Source: Owenweeksia hongkongensis DSM 17368 (GTDB lineage Bacteria > Bacteroidota > Bacteroidia > Flavobacteriales > Schleiferiaceae). From it: a stretch of 64,000 bases of DNA. Positions 20,121-29,063 of this stretch are shown piece by piece. The stretch's first letter is position 1. Each line of letters opens with the position of its first letter. Position numbers and translations under genes: made by a program. The notes under the pieces are model-generated. The model did no database searches, had not been told where the DNA came from, and saw only the letters and a list, made by a program, of their open reading frames with translations. Location: assembly GCA_945865885.1 (NCBI GenBank), contig CAMBEZ010000001.1, forward strand, positions 1 through 64,000. Direction: 5' to 3'.

Positions 20121-22489
20121 CAGAAAGAGAAGTTGTAGGTTACGTAAGGAATGGCCGTTCCAAAAACACTAAGGCGGTAGGCCTGAACCTCCCGGGTAGT
20201 GAAGTCTTGCCGAAAAAACACGCTGTAGGGATTTCTGCGGGCGTAGGCATTGTACACGCCAAAAGCCAAGGTGGGTTTGCGGTTGTTTTTGCCCTTGAAG
20301 GCAAACGTTGCCGCAAGGTCCAACCGGTGCGTGTCCGGTGTTTCGCCGCCGTTTCGGTTGGCGTAAATGGGGTAGGGAATGCCTTCAAATTCACCCCGAC
20401 TGTCCGGGTAGGTAATGGGTCGTCCGGATTGGTAGCTCCAGGTGGCACTCAAATCCCACTGCTTGGACGGTGCGTAATTGGCCACCACGTTCAAGTCGTG
20501 CAGTTTGTTGTAGTTAGCCAAGTACCATTCCCCGTTGTTGACGGAGGTACCCCGCGTGGGGCCGTCTACTTGAAGTTCCGTACGGGACAGTGTGTACGCA
20601 ATCCATCCGTTGAGTTTGCCGGTTTTTTTCTCCAGCAATACCTCTAAACCGTAGGCACGGCCTTGACCGCTCAACAGTTCGGTTTCGATGTTGTCTTTGA
20701 ACACCAAGTCCGCTCCGTCCTTGTAGTCTACAATATTTTGGAGGTCCTTGTAGTAGGTCTCAACCGTCAAAACAGCCGCGCCGCGAGCCAACTTCTGCAC
20801 GTACCCCAAAGCAACTTGGTTGGCCGTTGCCGGCTCAATGTAGGCCCCGGCCGGACGCCAAACGTTCACCGGTGTGGGCGACGTGTTGTTGGAAATCAGG
20901 TGGATGTACTGACGGTTCCTGTTGTAACTCGCTTTAAGTGAGGCGTTTTCGCTGATTTCGTAGTTGGCAGAAAAACGCGGCTCCAGACCGCCCAACCCCG
21001 TAAACCAACGAATGGCTTCCCCGCGGGCGTAGGAGCGAGTCCCCACCACGGTGGTGTCTTCAAAAATTCCGCCCGGTTCATACAGCGTCACGGTGCGCGG
21101 CCCCAGGTTGCCAAAGGCGCTGTAGCGCAAACCGCTCGTTACGGAAAAAGCATTCGTCGCCTTCCAGGTGTGGCTTACGTACGCGGCGGGTTCGGTGGCC
21201 CACTCCTGGCTCAGCGTAATGTCAAAAGCGCCGGTGATTTTACCGGGCGAGAATATGTAGTACGTGTTGCTGGCCCCAAAATCAACCGTGTGTTTTGGAG
21301 ACGGGAAATAAGTCCACGCCGCGGTGGTGACGTAATTTTGAATGCGCGAATTCAGTTGGAATTTGGTTTCGGCGTTGTCTGGAGTTCCCAGCAGGTAGGT
21401 GTAGTCCGAATAAAGCGCCGTGGCGTTGAAGAACATTTTGTCGTTCACCGCGCGGTTCCAACGGGTGGTAGCCGTCCAGTTGCCCCAGCCAAACTGGAAC
21501 AGATCAGCGGCCCCAAATTTGTCCCGACCGTTGTAGAACGAGGCGTAAACGCGGTCCTTCTTGCTCAATTGAGCGTTGATCTTTCCGTTGAAGTCGTAGA
21601 AGTACAAAATGGTTTGGTCCAGTTCCGGCGTATTGAAGAGCGGCAAAAACACGTCAAAATAGGAACGTCGACCTGCCAAAACGACACTCGCCTTGTCTTT
21701 CACCAGCGGGCCTTCCACCAACAAACGGCTAGAAAGCAAGCCAACCCCGCCGCTGGAAGACCAACGCTGGTTGTTTCCCTCCCGTTGGCGAACATCCAAA
21801 ACACTGCTCAAACGTCCGCCGTAGATTGCGGGCATGCCGCCTTTGTACAACTTGGCGTCGCGCACGGCGTCTGCGTTGAAAATGGAGAAAAAGCCAAACA
21901 GGTGGGACGAATTGAACACCGGTGCTTCGTCCAGCAAAATCAGGTTTTGGTCTGAGTTGCCCCCGCGCACGTTGAATCCGTTGGCTCCTTCGCCCACGGA
22001 CGAAACACCGGGCAACAAGCGAATGGCGCGCAAAACGTCCGCTTCGCCCAAAAGTTGGGGCAGCTTTTTAACTTCCTTGGCGCTGATCTGGGCAACGGAT
22101 ATTTCCGTGGTTTTCAAGGTGTTGACCCCGCGCTCAACGCCCACCGTCACTTCGTCCAAACCCACAACGGAAGGTTTCAACTTAAATACTTGGTTGGTGC
22201 TCTTGGTCAGCGCCACTTGCGTCACCTGCTTCTCGTACCCCAAACTGCTCAACGTAACCTTGGCGGCTCCGGCCGGAACGGTAACGGAGAAATAGCCGTA
22301 GGTGTTGGTGAGGACCGACGATTTTCGCCCTCCACATTCTACCGCAACGGCGACATTGACCAACGATTCGCCGTTGCTGGCGTCCTTCACGGTTCCACTG
22401 AGCGTCGCCAGTCCGGAGCCGAGAGAATTTTGTGCTTGAACCCCGGCCATCCAGCCCAAGAACATCGCTAAGAAAAGAGCGTATTTCAT
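20120..22489 (-). CDS. TonB-dependent receptor with carboxypeptidase-like domain
   Basis: From the ATG at 22489 the product has 789 residues: signal peptide (about 1-19, cut after VQA), carboxypeptidase-like regulatory domain (about 25-105; SGTVKDASNGESLVNV, LSSLGYEKQ), a plug (LPQLLGEADVLRAIRLLPGVSS, GFNVRGGNSDQNLILLDEAPV) and a 22-strand-type barrel ending YVTYNFSF. The plug motif GEADVLRAIRLLPGV marks the FecA-like branch that pairs with DUF4249 proteins. It is divergent from the S41 protease. The annotated start skips 11 upstream codons that lack signal-peptide character. Confidence 0.92.
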   Translation of the reverse strand: MKYALFLAMFLGWMAGVQAQNSLGSGLATLSGTVKDASNGESLVNVAVAVECGGRKSSVLTNTYGYFSVTVPAGAAKVTLSSLGYEKQVTQVALTKSTNQVFKLKPSVVGLDEVTVGVERGVNTLKTTEISVAQISAKEVKKLPQLLGEADVLRAIRLLPGVSSVGEGANGFNVRGGNSDQNLILLDEAPVFNSSHLFGFFSIFNADAVRDAKLYKGGMPAIYGGRLSSVLDVRQREGNNQRWSSSGGVGLLSSRLLVEGPLVKDKASVVLAGRRSYFDVFLPLFNTPELDQTILYFYDFNGKINAQLSKKDRVYASFYNGRDKFGAADLFQFGWGNWTATTRWNRAVNDKMFFNATALYSDYTYLLGTPDNAETKFQLNSRIQNYVTTAAWTYFPSPKHTVDFGASNTYYIFSPGKITGAFDITLSQEWATEPAAYVSHTWKATNAFSVTSGLRYSAFGNLGPRTVTLYEPGGIFEDTTVVGTRSYARGEAIRWFTGLGGLEPRFSANYEISENASLKASYNRNRQYIHLISNNTSPTPVNVWRPAGAYIEPATANQVALGYVQKLARGAAVLTVETYYKDLQNIVDYKDGADLVFKDNIETELLSGQGRAYGLEVLLEKKTGKLNGWIAYTLSRTELQVDGPTRGTSVNNGEWYLANYNKLHDLNVVANYAPSKQWDLSATWSYQSGRPITYPDSRGEFEGIPYPIYANRNGGETPDTHRLDLAATFAFKGKNNRKPTLAFGVYNAYARRNPYSVFFRQDFTTREVQAYRLSVFGTAIPYVTYNFSF

Positions 22490-22574
22490 ACCTTGCCTCT
22501 CTTTTGTCAAGATTCGTGCCAAGGCACGGTTTTAGATACAATCCTGTATGCGAAATGTTCTCTTGCTACCCTTT

Positions 22575-24662
22575 ATGCGAAAAAATTTAAAGTATACCCT
22601 GCCTGTTTTGCTCCTCGTGGGCCTATCCGTAGCAGCATTTCAAACGGCAACCACCAATCCAACGCGCGACGCGGCGGTGCTGAAGTTGGTGGCAGACGCC
22701 CTCAGTCAGGCGCACTACCAACCCAAGCCCATGGACGATAGATTGAGTGAGTCTGCTTTTGATGCATTTTTGGAAACCCTAGACGGCGACAAGCGTTTTT
22801 TCACGCAAAAGGACCTAGAGTCTCTGCGCACGGACCGCTTGCAGTTGGACGATCAAATCCAGGCCGGTTCCGCCGCGTTCTTCGATCGGTCGTACGCTCT
22901 TTTTGTGCAGCGCCTGGACGAAGCACAGGCGCGTTACCGCCGGTTACTGGCTGCCCCCATCAGCGCACAGTCTGGAGAGAAGTACCAAACAGATCCAGAC
23001 AAACGAACCTATCCGGCCAACCAAGAGGCGCTGGAAGACCATTGGCGCAGGTACCTTGCTTTCCGCGTGACGGCCCGCATGGTGGATCGTGCCAGCGACG
23101 CAGACTCTGGAGCGGTCCTAACCCCGGGCACATCTTCTTTTGACGAAGCGGAGGCAAGCGCGCGCAAGAAAGAATTGGAAATGCACGACGAGTGGTTCAA
23201 CAACCTCAAAGACATGGACCGCGGCGAGTGGTTTGGTTTGTACGTCAATTCCTTCGCCTTGGCCTTTGATCCGCACACGGAATACTTTGCACCGCGGGCC
23301 AAGGAAAATTTTGAAATTGAGATGACCGGCCAGCTGGAAGGCATTGGTGCACAATTGCAGTTAAAAGGCGAGTTCGTCACGGTGGCCAGCATTGTCACGG
23401 GCAGTGCCTCGTGGCGCCAAGGCGAACTGGAAGAAGGCGACAAATTGCTCAAAGTGTCCCAGGGTTCGGAAGAACCGGTGGACGTGGTGGGCATGGGCAT
23501 CAACAAGGTGGTGCGCTTGGTGCGCGGCAAAAAGGGCACTGAAGTTCGGTTGACCGTGCGCAAGAAAGACGGTTCCACGAAGGTGGTTCCCATCGTTCGG
23601 GACGTGGTGGAATTGGAGAGCACGTTTGCTCGTTCCGCACAGCTGGGCGAAGACGGCAGCACTGGCTACATCAGACTCCCCAAATTTTACGTAGACTTTT
23701 TCAACGAACGCAACCGCAACTGCGCCAACGACGTTCGCGCGGAAATCGAAATGCTCAAGGCGCAAGGCATGAAGCGCTTGATCTTTGATTTGCGCAACAA
23801 CGGGGGCGGTAGTTTGCCGGCGGCCGTGGACATCGCGGGATTGTTCATCGATTTGGGCCCCGTGGTTCAGGTGAAGACCAGCGGCGGCAGCGTCCGCGTC
23901 TATTCTGACCGGGCTGCGGGCGTGGTTTGGGACGGACCCCTGGTGGTTTTGGTCAACGAGGGAACGGCTTCGGCTTCGGAAATTGTGGCGGCGGCCTTGC
24001 AAGACTACCGTCGGGCCCTCATTTTGGGCACCAAAAAGACCTTTGGCAAGGGTACTGTTCAGAACGTGATTGATTTGGACCAGGCCATGCGCGGAGGCAG
24101 CGAAGACCTATATCCGTTGGGCGGGTTGAAGTTGACCATCCAGAAATTTTATCGGGTAACGGGCCAAACCACCCAGCTGCAAGGGGTGGTGTCCGACGTG
24201 GTGTTGCCGCACGCCTACCAAGGAATTCCCTACGGTGAGGCGGAAGAGAAAGGCCCGCTGGCGGCCGACGCCATAAAATCGGCCTCGTTTGCAGCGGTGG
24301 GCAAACCCGACGCCTTCAAGCGCGCGGTAGCCAACAGCCAATCCCGCGTGGCCAAGAGCGAGGGATTCAGCCGCATCAATACCTACGCAGAGTGGTTAAA
24401 AGGCGAACGGGACAAGACCGAATGGCCGGTTTCCTTTTTGGAGTACCAGCTGGCGGAAAAGTCCCGTTCGGAGCAGGTCAAGAAGTTTGAAAAATTGACG
24501 GAGTTGAAGGACAGTTTGGCCGTGCGTCCGTTGGCAGACGGCGCCGTAGAAATGGCCAGCGCTCCCGCCAAGAAAAAGGAATGGAACCAGTGGATGAAAG
24601 GGATCAGTCGGGACATCTACGTGCGGGAGGCCTTGTACACGGTATCGGACCTGTCGAAGTAA
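22575..24662 (+). CDS. prc: Tail-specific protease, Prc/CtpA type (S41)
   Basis: The protein (695 residues from the ATG at 22575, which gives a clean signal peptide; 704 from 22548) follows Prc order: N-terminal helical domain (about 30-200), PDZ (about 235-320; VGMGINKVVRLVRGKKGTEV), S41 protease core (about 335-520) and a C-terminal DUF3340-like part. The catalytic Ser is in GTASASE (Ser466 in this numbering) and the general-base Lys in TFGKGTVQ (Lys492). The spacing between them is one residue longer than in E. coli Prc. It acts in the periplasm on C-terminal tails. An ABC permease gene follows after 18 bp. Confidence 0.93.
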   Translation: MRKNLKYTLPVLLLVGLSVAAFQTATTNPTRDAAVLKLVADALSQAHYQPKPMDDRLSESAFDAFLETLDGDKRFFTQKDLESLRTDRLQLDDQIQAGSAAFFDRSYALFVQRLDEAQARYRRLLAAPISAQSGEKYQTDPDKRTYPANQEALEDHWRRYLAFRVTARMVDRASDADSGAVLTPGTSSFDEAEASARKKELEMHDEWFNNLKDMDRGEWFGLYVNSFALAFDPHTEYFAPRAKENFEIEMTGQLEGIGAQLQLKGEFVTVASIVTGSASWRQGELEEGDKLLKVSQGSEEPVDVVGMGINKVVRLVRGKKGTEVRLTVRKKDGSTKVVPIVRDVVELESTFARSAQLGEDGSTGYIRLPKFYVDFFNERNRNCANDVRAEIEMLKAQGMKRLIFDLRNNGGGSLPAAVDIAGLFIDLGPVVQVKTSGGSVRVYSDRAAGVVWDGPLVVLVNEGTASASEIVAAALQDYRRALILGTKKTFGKGTVQNVIDLDQAMRGGSEDLYPLGGLKLTIQKFYRVTGQTTQLQGVVSDVVLPHAYQGIPYGEAEEKGPLAADAIKSASFAAVGKPDAFKRAVANSQSRVAKSEGFSRINTYAEWLKGERDKTEWPVSFLEYQLAEKSRSEQVKKFEKLTELKDSLAVRPLADGAVEMASAPAKKKEWNQWMKGISRDIYVREALYTVSDLSK

Positions 24663-24680
24663 TCTCCAGCGTTTAGCCCG

Positions 24681-25577
24681 ATGTCCGAAGCACCCGAAGA
24701 CCGGCCGATTTCCGCATGGAAAAGGTTGATCCAACACCCCATGGGGCGCTGGGGCGGTGGCATCTTGGCAGTGGCACTTATGTTGGCCCTTTTTGGACCG
24801 TGGCTGGTTACGGACACCACCCCCCACGCAAATTCCATGGACGTTGAGCATGCCGCAATGCCCGTGGGAAGCTCGGTGAGTGGACCCGACGGTACCGTGT
24901 CCCATTGGTTGGGCACCGATCGGTACGGGCGCGACCTCTACAGTCGATTGGTGTTGGGAACGCGAATTTCGTTGGGCGTAGGGGCGGTAGCCGTAGCGCT
25001 TTCCTTACTTATTGGTGTCCCCATCGGTGCTTTGGCCGGCTACTACGGCGGTTGGGTGGATCGCGTGCTGAACGGTGCGATTCAAGTTTTCTGGAGCATT
25101 CCAACCTTCCTCATGGTCATTGCCTTGGGATTTGCCTTGGGCAAAGGCGTTTGGCAAGTTTTTGTGGCCGTGGGCCTGACCATGTGGGTGGACGTGGCCC
25201 GACTGGTTCGCGGACAAATGCTGCAAATTCGTTCATTAGAATACATCGACGCGGCCCGTGTTTTGGGCTATCCGTCTTGGCGCATTCTCGTGGTGCACGC
25301 CTTGCCGCAGACGGTCTCCGCATTGGTGGTTTTGAGCGCCAGCCAATTTGCCTCAGCTCTTTTGCTGGAAAGCGGTTTGAGCTTTCTGGGAATCGGCGCG
25401 CAACCCCCCATTCCCACCTGGGGCGGAATGATTCGGGATCATTATCCTTATTTACTCACGGGGCAAGGTCATTTGGTCTGGATTCCGGGCGTGGCGTTGG
25501 CCTTGTTGGTCTTGGGTTTCATGGCCCTGGGGACCGCATTGCGGGATGCCTTGGATGTTCGACGGTTGGAGCGATGA
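24681..25577 (+). CDS. DppC/OppC-type ABC transporter permease
   Basis: The 298-residue membrane protein has the OppC N-terminal segment, the periplasmic HWLGTDRYGRDLYSRLVLGTR motif, and the EAA-type cytoplasmic loop (EYIDAARVLGYPSWRILVVHALPQ) that docks to the ATPase, followed by LESGLSFLGIGAQPPIPTWG. These define the inner-membrane permease of peptide/nickel importers. No partner permease, ATPase or binding protein is in the window, so the gene is orphaned here; partners may be encoded elsewhere. It follows the Prc-type protease by 18 bp and may share its transcript. Confidence 0.93.
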   Translation: MSEAPEDRPISAWKRLIQHPMGRWGGGILAVALMLALFGPWLVTDTTPHANSMDVEHAAMPVGSSVSGPDGTVSHWLGTDRYGRDLYSRLVLGTRISLGVGAVAVALSLLIGVPIGALAGYYGGWVDRVLNGAIQVFWSIPTFLMVIALGFALGKGVWQVFVAVGLTMWVDVARLVRGQMLQIRSLEYIDAARVLGYPSWRILVVHALPQTVSALVVLSASQFASALLLESGLSFLGIGAQPPIPTWGGMIRDHYPYLLTGQGHLVWIPGVALALLVLGFMALGTALRDALDVRRLER

Positions 25578-25654
25578 GGTGTTAATTCGTTGCGGCGCGA
25601 CGACTTAGTGCTGTTGCGCTGCGCTTAAAACGCCTGCGAAAGTTATGAACATCC

Positions 25655-25685
25655 TTGGCGCGGCCGAGGCAAATTTGTACCTTCG
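25655..25685 (+). promoter_or_regulatory. Promoter of the DUF3127 gene
   Basis: A TTG at 25655-25657 and TACCTTCG at 25678-25685, 20 nt apart, fit the Bacteroidota -33/-7 pattern. Transcription would start about 40 nt before the ATG at 25731. Confidence 0.55.
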
Positions 25686-25730
25686 AACAGTACTACCTAT
25701 ACATCGTAATTACCTCAAAATCAATTTTCC

Positions 25731-26120
25731 ATGGAAGTAACTGGCACGGTAAAACGCCTCCTCCCGGTCCAAAACGTTTCTGCTACGTTTCGCAAACGCG
25801 AACTGGTGGTAAACACCGACGAACAATACCCCCAAACGGTCGCCATTGAATTCACCCAGGACAAAGTAGATCTTTTGGATCGCGTTCGCGAAGGGGAGTC
25901 TGTCACCGTTTCCATCAACATTCGCGGTCGTGAGTGGACCAGCCCGCAGGGTGAGGTTCGCTACTTCGTTACGCTGCAAGGGTGGCGGGTTCAGGCCGGC
26001 CAAGCCGGTGCCGCTGCACCGAGTGCTGCTGCCGCTGCAACCTCCATGGCTGCTGCTCCGGTACCTCCCGCGCCAGCTGCTGGTTTTGCGCCCGTACCGG
26101 ACGACGACTTGCCTTTCTGA
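25731..26120 (+). CDS. DUF3127 OB-fold protein with SSB-like acidic tail
   Basis: A 129-residue protein in three parts: a compact beta-rich domain (about 1-85; EVTGTVKRLLPVQNVSATFRKRELVV, YFVTLQGWRV) assigned to DUF3127, a low-complexity Ala/Pro linker (about 86-122), and the C-terminus DDDLPF. The linker and terminal DDDxPF copy the tail of bacterial single-strand DNA-binding protein (DDDIPF), which recruits replication and repair enzymes. This suggests an SSB-like nucleic-acid or nucleoprotein role; the cellular partner is unknown. It has its own promoter and terminator. Confidence 0.85.
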   Translation: MEVTGTVKRLLPVQNVSATFRKRELVVNTDEQYPQTVAIEFTQDKVDLLDRVREGESVTVSINIRGREWTSPQGEVRYFVTLQGWRVQAGQAGAAAPSAAAAATSMAAAPVPPAPAAGFAPVPDDDLPF

Positions 26121-26145
26121 GGAAGGATTTCGCCGAGACCGGCAA

Positions 26146-26179
26146 CAAAAAAGGCCATCCCGCAGGGATGGCCTTTTTT
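26146..26179. terminator. Bidirectional terminator
   Basis: AAGGCCATCCC-GCA-GGGATGGCCTT is flanked by A5 and T5, giving an 11-bp GC-rich stem with T-tracts in both directions. It separates the convergent DUF3127 and flavin-reductase-like genes. Confidence 0.92.
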
Positions 26180-26223
26180 GTTGGGCGCGCCGCCGCGCGC
26201 GGCCGCACCTTCAGAGCCCGTTC

Positions 26224-27126
26224 TTACGGGCGAGACAGCGGGTCCTGAGCCAGGGCTTTCCACGCCTTGTGCACCTTTCCCTTTTCCAAGAGTTCGTGTG
26301 CGTACTGGTGGAGTGCAATCCGACGCTCGAGCCCATTGTCTGAGGCGCGTTCGATTTCGTCGATGCGGTGGTGCTTCGCAAACTCCTCAATTTCCTCTGG
26401 CGTCGGCAGTTCTGTTACGTTGCCCAGTCTGCCCAAATCATTTCCGGTGAGGATCAGGCTGTCCCGCAAGGCCTTGGGCAAGGCATCCACGCCAATGCCC
26501 AAAGTAGTGATGGGCTTCTCCACGGAAAAAAGGGCCTCGCCGGAAGCCCGGGCGTACCAGTCGCCCCCCAAGCGGGCCACCAAGTCCATGCGGAAGGGGT
26601 CTGGCTCACCGGCGTCGTTCAAGAGTTTGGGGTCTACGTGTATTTTCAGCACTTCGCACACCACCAGGTGTCCAGCGCCACCTTGGTCGCCCAAAGCAAT
26701 GACTTCGTTGACTTTGCATTCCAAGGCCGCAGGTGCTTCCACTACCCGGTACGGGCGTACGAGTTCGGACGGAGCCATGGTGAAACCGGCCTTGATGAAT
26801 TCGTTGGTCCCAGTGGGGTATTCAGACGACGCCAAACTGGTTTGTTCCACCATGGCGTACGAAACCGCGTGGATCACTACTTCCGGCACCTCCAAAACGT
26901 TGTTCAAGGTGTCCTTGGTGGTGTTGTTCCGCATGCGTCGGGCCGGAGAGAACACCAAAATGGGCGGGTTGCTGCTGAAAATATTGAAAAAACTGAAGGG
27001 ACTCAAATTGGGTTCGCCTTTGCGGTTCACCGTAGAAGCCAACGCAATGGGGCGCGGAGCTACAATTCCCTGAAGCAGCCGCTGGGTCTGCGCGGGGGTC
27101 ATTTCGCGGGGGTCAAAAGTCTGCAT
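26224..27126 (-). CDS. Flavin reductase-like FMN-binding split-barrel protein
   Basis: The 300-residue protein begins MQTFDPREMTPAQ and has the split-barrel flavin-reductase domain (about 20-200): GIVAPRPIALASTVNRKGEPNLSPFSFFN, the FMN-binding core, then NPPILVFSP. The C-terminal part (about 230-300) is helical and charged. Related proteins bind FMN or act as flavin reductases for monooxygenases; the substrate is unknown. I placed the start at 27126, not 72 codons upstream, because the family N-terminus begins there. TACATTCG also lies 4 nt before it, as in other near-leaderless genes of the window. Confidence 0.88.
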   Translation of the reverse strand: MQTFDPREMTPAQTQRLLQGIVAPRPIALASTVNRKGEPNLSPFSFFNIFSSNPPILVFSPARRMRNNTTKDTLNNVLEVPEVVIHAVSYAMVEQTSLASSEYPTGTNEFIKAGFTMAPSELVRPYRVVEAPAALECKVNEVIALGDQGGAGHLVVCEVLKIHVDPKLLNDAGEPDPFRMDLVARLGGDWYARASGEALFSVEKPITTLGIGVDALPKALRDSLILTGNDLGRLGNVTELPTPEEIEEFAKHHRIDEIERASDNGLERRIALHQYAHELLEKGKVHKAWKALAQDPLSRP

Positions 27127-27202
27127 GTCGCGAATGTAGGACAATGGAACGGAATTTGCCGTACCCGTTTGCACACCCAACATCCAGGGAACAACACGCA
27201 CC

Positions 27203-27994
27203 ATGAAAAAATTCCTTCTACCCCTCGTGCTCACGGCAAGTTCCCTGAGCGCCTGCGCCCAAACCGGAACGCTGGTTTTGCCCAAGGCGGGAACCGTGCT
27301 TTCCAAACTTCCAGGAGCGAAGTCGCAAGAGACCTCAGGCAACCAAGGTATTCCGCAGACGGAGGTGGCGCAAGGCCTTCAGGAGGCATTGGTGCAAGGA
27401 GCTGGGGCCGCGGTCGACCTGTTGGGCAAAACGTCAGGTTTCAGCAACAGTCCCATGTACCGAATTCCCTTGCCCCCAGAGGCGGACCGATTGCGCGCCA
27501 AGATCGATGCCAACCCCGTTCTGAAGGCTGCCGTGGGGCCGCAGTTGGACGCTACCGTTGCGCGCATGAACGAAGGAGCAGAAAAAGCGGTGGCCCGTGC
27601 GCTTCCGCTCTTCAAGCGGGCCATCTTGTCCATGACCTTTGCCGACGCCTACGGTATTCTCACCGGCGGCAACCGCGCCGCAACCGATTACCTGCAGCGC
27701 ACCACCGGCCCAGCCCTGCGTGCGGAATTCAAGCCGGAAGTGGATTCGGCCTTGAAGGAAGCAGCGTTGGCAGCGTATTGGACGCCTGCAGCAACGCGCC
27801 TGAACAAAAACAAGATTCTTCTGGGGATGCGGGAAGATTTACCCACGGATCTTACCGAATACGTACTGGACAAGGCCCTGGCGGCACTTTTTGCCGAAGT
27901 AGCCCTGCAAGAAGAGAAAATCCGTATCCAACCGGCAGCGCAAACCACTGCTTTGTTGCAAAAGGTTTTTGGTTCCTTGCGGTCCGGCAAGTAG
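27203..27994 (+). CDS. DUF4197 periplasmic protein
   Basis: A 263-residue protein with a lipoprotein-like or secretory signal (LTASSLSAC, Cys18) and a DUF4197 body: GLQEALVQGAGAAVDLLGKTSGF, IPLPPEADRLR, TFADAYGILTGGNRAATDYL. It is mostly helical and predicted to be exported. DUF4197 occurs widely in Gram-negative bacteria, but its role is not established. It is divergent from the flavin-reductase-like gene (76-bp gap) and stands alone. Confidence 0.88.
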   Translation: MKKFLLPLVLTASSLSACAQTGTLVLPKAGTVLSKLPGAKSQETSGNQGIPQTEVAQGLQEALVQGAGAAVDLLGKTSGFSNSPMYRIPLPPEADRLRAKIDANPVLKAAVGPQLDATVARMNEGAEKAVARALPLFKRAILSMTFADAYGILTGGNRAATDYLQRTTGPALRAEFKPEVDSALKEAALAAYWTPAATRLNKNKILLGMREDLPTDLTEYVLDKALAALFAEVALQEEKIRIQPAAQTTALLQKVFGSLRSGK

Positions 27995-28054
27995 CAACGC
28001 CCCGTTCGCCGTATGGGAGAATTTTGTAGTTTCGTCAACAAACCCGTTGAATTC

Positions 28055-28417
28055 ATGAAAAATACACTTTTGGGAGCCGGAATGCTCCTCGCCGCCGCTG
28101 CCGGACTGACCTCGTGCGGCGACAACGCCGAATGCAGCAGCTACCGTTTTGATTTTGTGGACGGTTCCAACTACAATGCGCTTTTTTACAAAACCGCTAC
28201 CCTGTCCGACAGCAACACTACGGTATGGAATTTCTCCGGCTGCGAAGAGGAGCAAAGCGCTGGGTTCTTTTTATTGGGCCCCACAACGGTTCCTTTTATT
28301 CGGGACAAAGAAACCATGACCTTCCTCAACACCACCTACACGATTGAGAAGGAAAGCCGTTCCAAGGTTTCCGCAAGCAACGGCACCAACACGGTGGTCT
28401 TCACGAAGGCGGATTAA
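28055..28417 (+). CDS. Small lipoprotein of unknown function
   Basis: From the ATG at 28055 the product is 120 residues with a lipobox LTSC (about 19-22) followed by GDNAECSSYRFDFVDGSNYNALF. Two Cys (in NAEC and SGCEEEQ) could form a disulphide. The open frame extends 14 codons upstream, but TAGTTTCG (28027-28034) lies inside that extension and fits a promoter, so the shorter start is preferred. No known domain is recognised; it is probably membrane-anchored in the cell envelope. Confidence 0.7.
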   Translation: MKNTLLGAGMLLAAAAGLTSCGDNAECSSYRFDFVDGSNYNALFYKTATLSDSNTTVWNFSGCEEEQSAGFFLLGPTTVPFIRDKETMTFLNTTYTIEKESRSKVSASNGTNTVVFTKAD

Positions 28418-28471
28418 TCACCTACCGAAGGCCGCTGTAATCCGAGTGCGTTAACTATCTTTGCCTCCCCT

Positions 28472-28553
<82 letters not shown>

Positions 28554-28562
28554 CTTTATAAA

Positions 28563-28590
28563 CCCGAGCGTGAACCGCTCGGGTTTTTTT
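28563..28590 (+). terminator. Terminator after tRNA-Leu(TAG)
   Basis: CCCGAGCG-TGAAC-CGCTCGGG followed by seven T, 10 nt after the tRNA 3' end. Confidence 0.92.
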
Positions 28591-28632
28591 ATGTTCTTAA
28601 TACGTTAACTAACCCCCGTAAAGGTTCTGCTC

Positions 28633-28770
28633 ATGAACACTCTTTCTCTTGTTTTGGCCGGTGCTGGCCTCGTGACCGTTGTCCTCTTGTTGGCTGTTTT
28701 CAGCGTCGTACAGCGGGCCCTAGCGCGCTTGGAAGCGCGCGTGGAAGCTTTGGAGAAGTCGAATTCCTGA
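28633..28770 (+). CDS. 45-residue single-span membrane peptide
   Basis: A short reading frame encodes 45 residues: a hydrophobic segment at about 4-26 (LVLAGAGLVTVVLLLAVF), then a short charged helix with Leu/Ala heptad spacing (LARLEARVEALEKS). This looks like a membrane-anchored peptide with a small coiled coil. It lies between two tRNA genes, after one terminator. I recognise no family. The clear amphipathic pattern and codon use support it as real; proof would need ribosome profiling or conservation in relatives. Confidence 0.5.
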   Translation: MNTLSLVLAGAGLVTVVLLLAVFSVVQRALARLEARVEALEKSNS

Positions 28771-28790
28771 AGTAAGTTTACGCCCTTGTT

Positions 28791-28863
28791 GCCACTTTAG
28801 CTCAGTTGGTAGAGCATCGCATTCGTAATGCGAGGGTCGTGGGTTCGAGTCCCATGAGTGGCT
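28791..28863 (+). tRNA. tRNA-Thr (anticodon CGT)
   Basis: A 73-nt tRNA with acceptor GCCACTT/GAGTGGC, D loop AGCTCAGTTGGTAGAGC, anticodon CGT between CGCAT and ATGCG, T loop GGGTTCGAGTCCC and discriminator T. CCA is not encoded. It starts 20 nt after the small membrane peptide gene. Confidence 0.96.
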
Positions 28864-28881
28864 CTTAAAAAATTGCCCATC

Positions 28882-28915
28882 AAAAAGGCCGATCGCGCAG
28901 CGATCGGCCTTTTTA
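28882..28915. terminator. Terminator after tRNA-Thr
   Basis: AAGGCCGATCGC-GCA-GCGATCGGCCTT with flanking A and T runs gives a 12-bp stem usable in both directions. Confidence 0.9.
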
Positions 28916-29063
28916 TTGCGGCCAGAATGGCAGGCACTCGCACCCTAAAGCACATGGCCCTCTTTTCACCAAGTCCCACGATCCTGTCGGAGCGGGATCT
29001 GGAGAAGTCGTTGCCTTGAATTGTTCATGTTTCCGCGCCTTATTGTATATTTGCCGCCCCTGA

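Noticed and set aside
20120-22547. Cobalamin riboswitch for the FecA-like TonB receptor
   Set aside because: The region between the receptor and protease starts is only about 85 bp and has no B12-box.
28797-28979. Minus-strand open frame of 60 codons with a GTRTHDP-type sequence
   Set aside because: It is the antisense translation of tRNA-Thr and its terminator; such peptides are a common annotation error.
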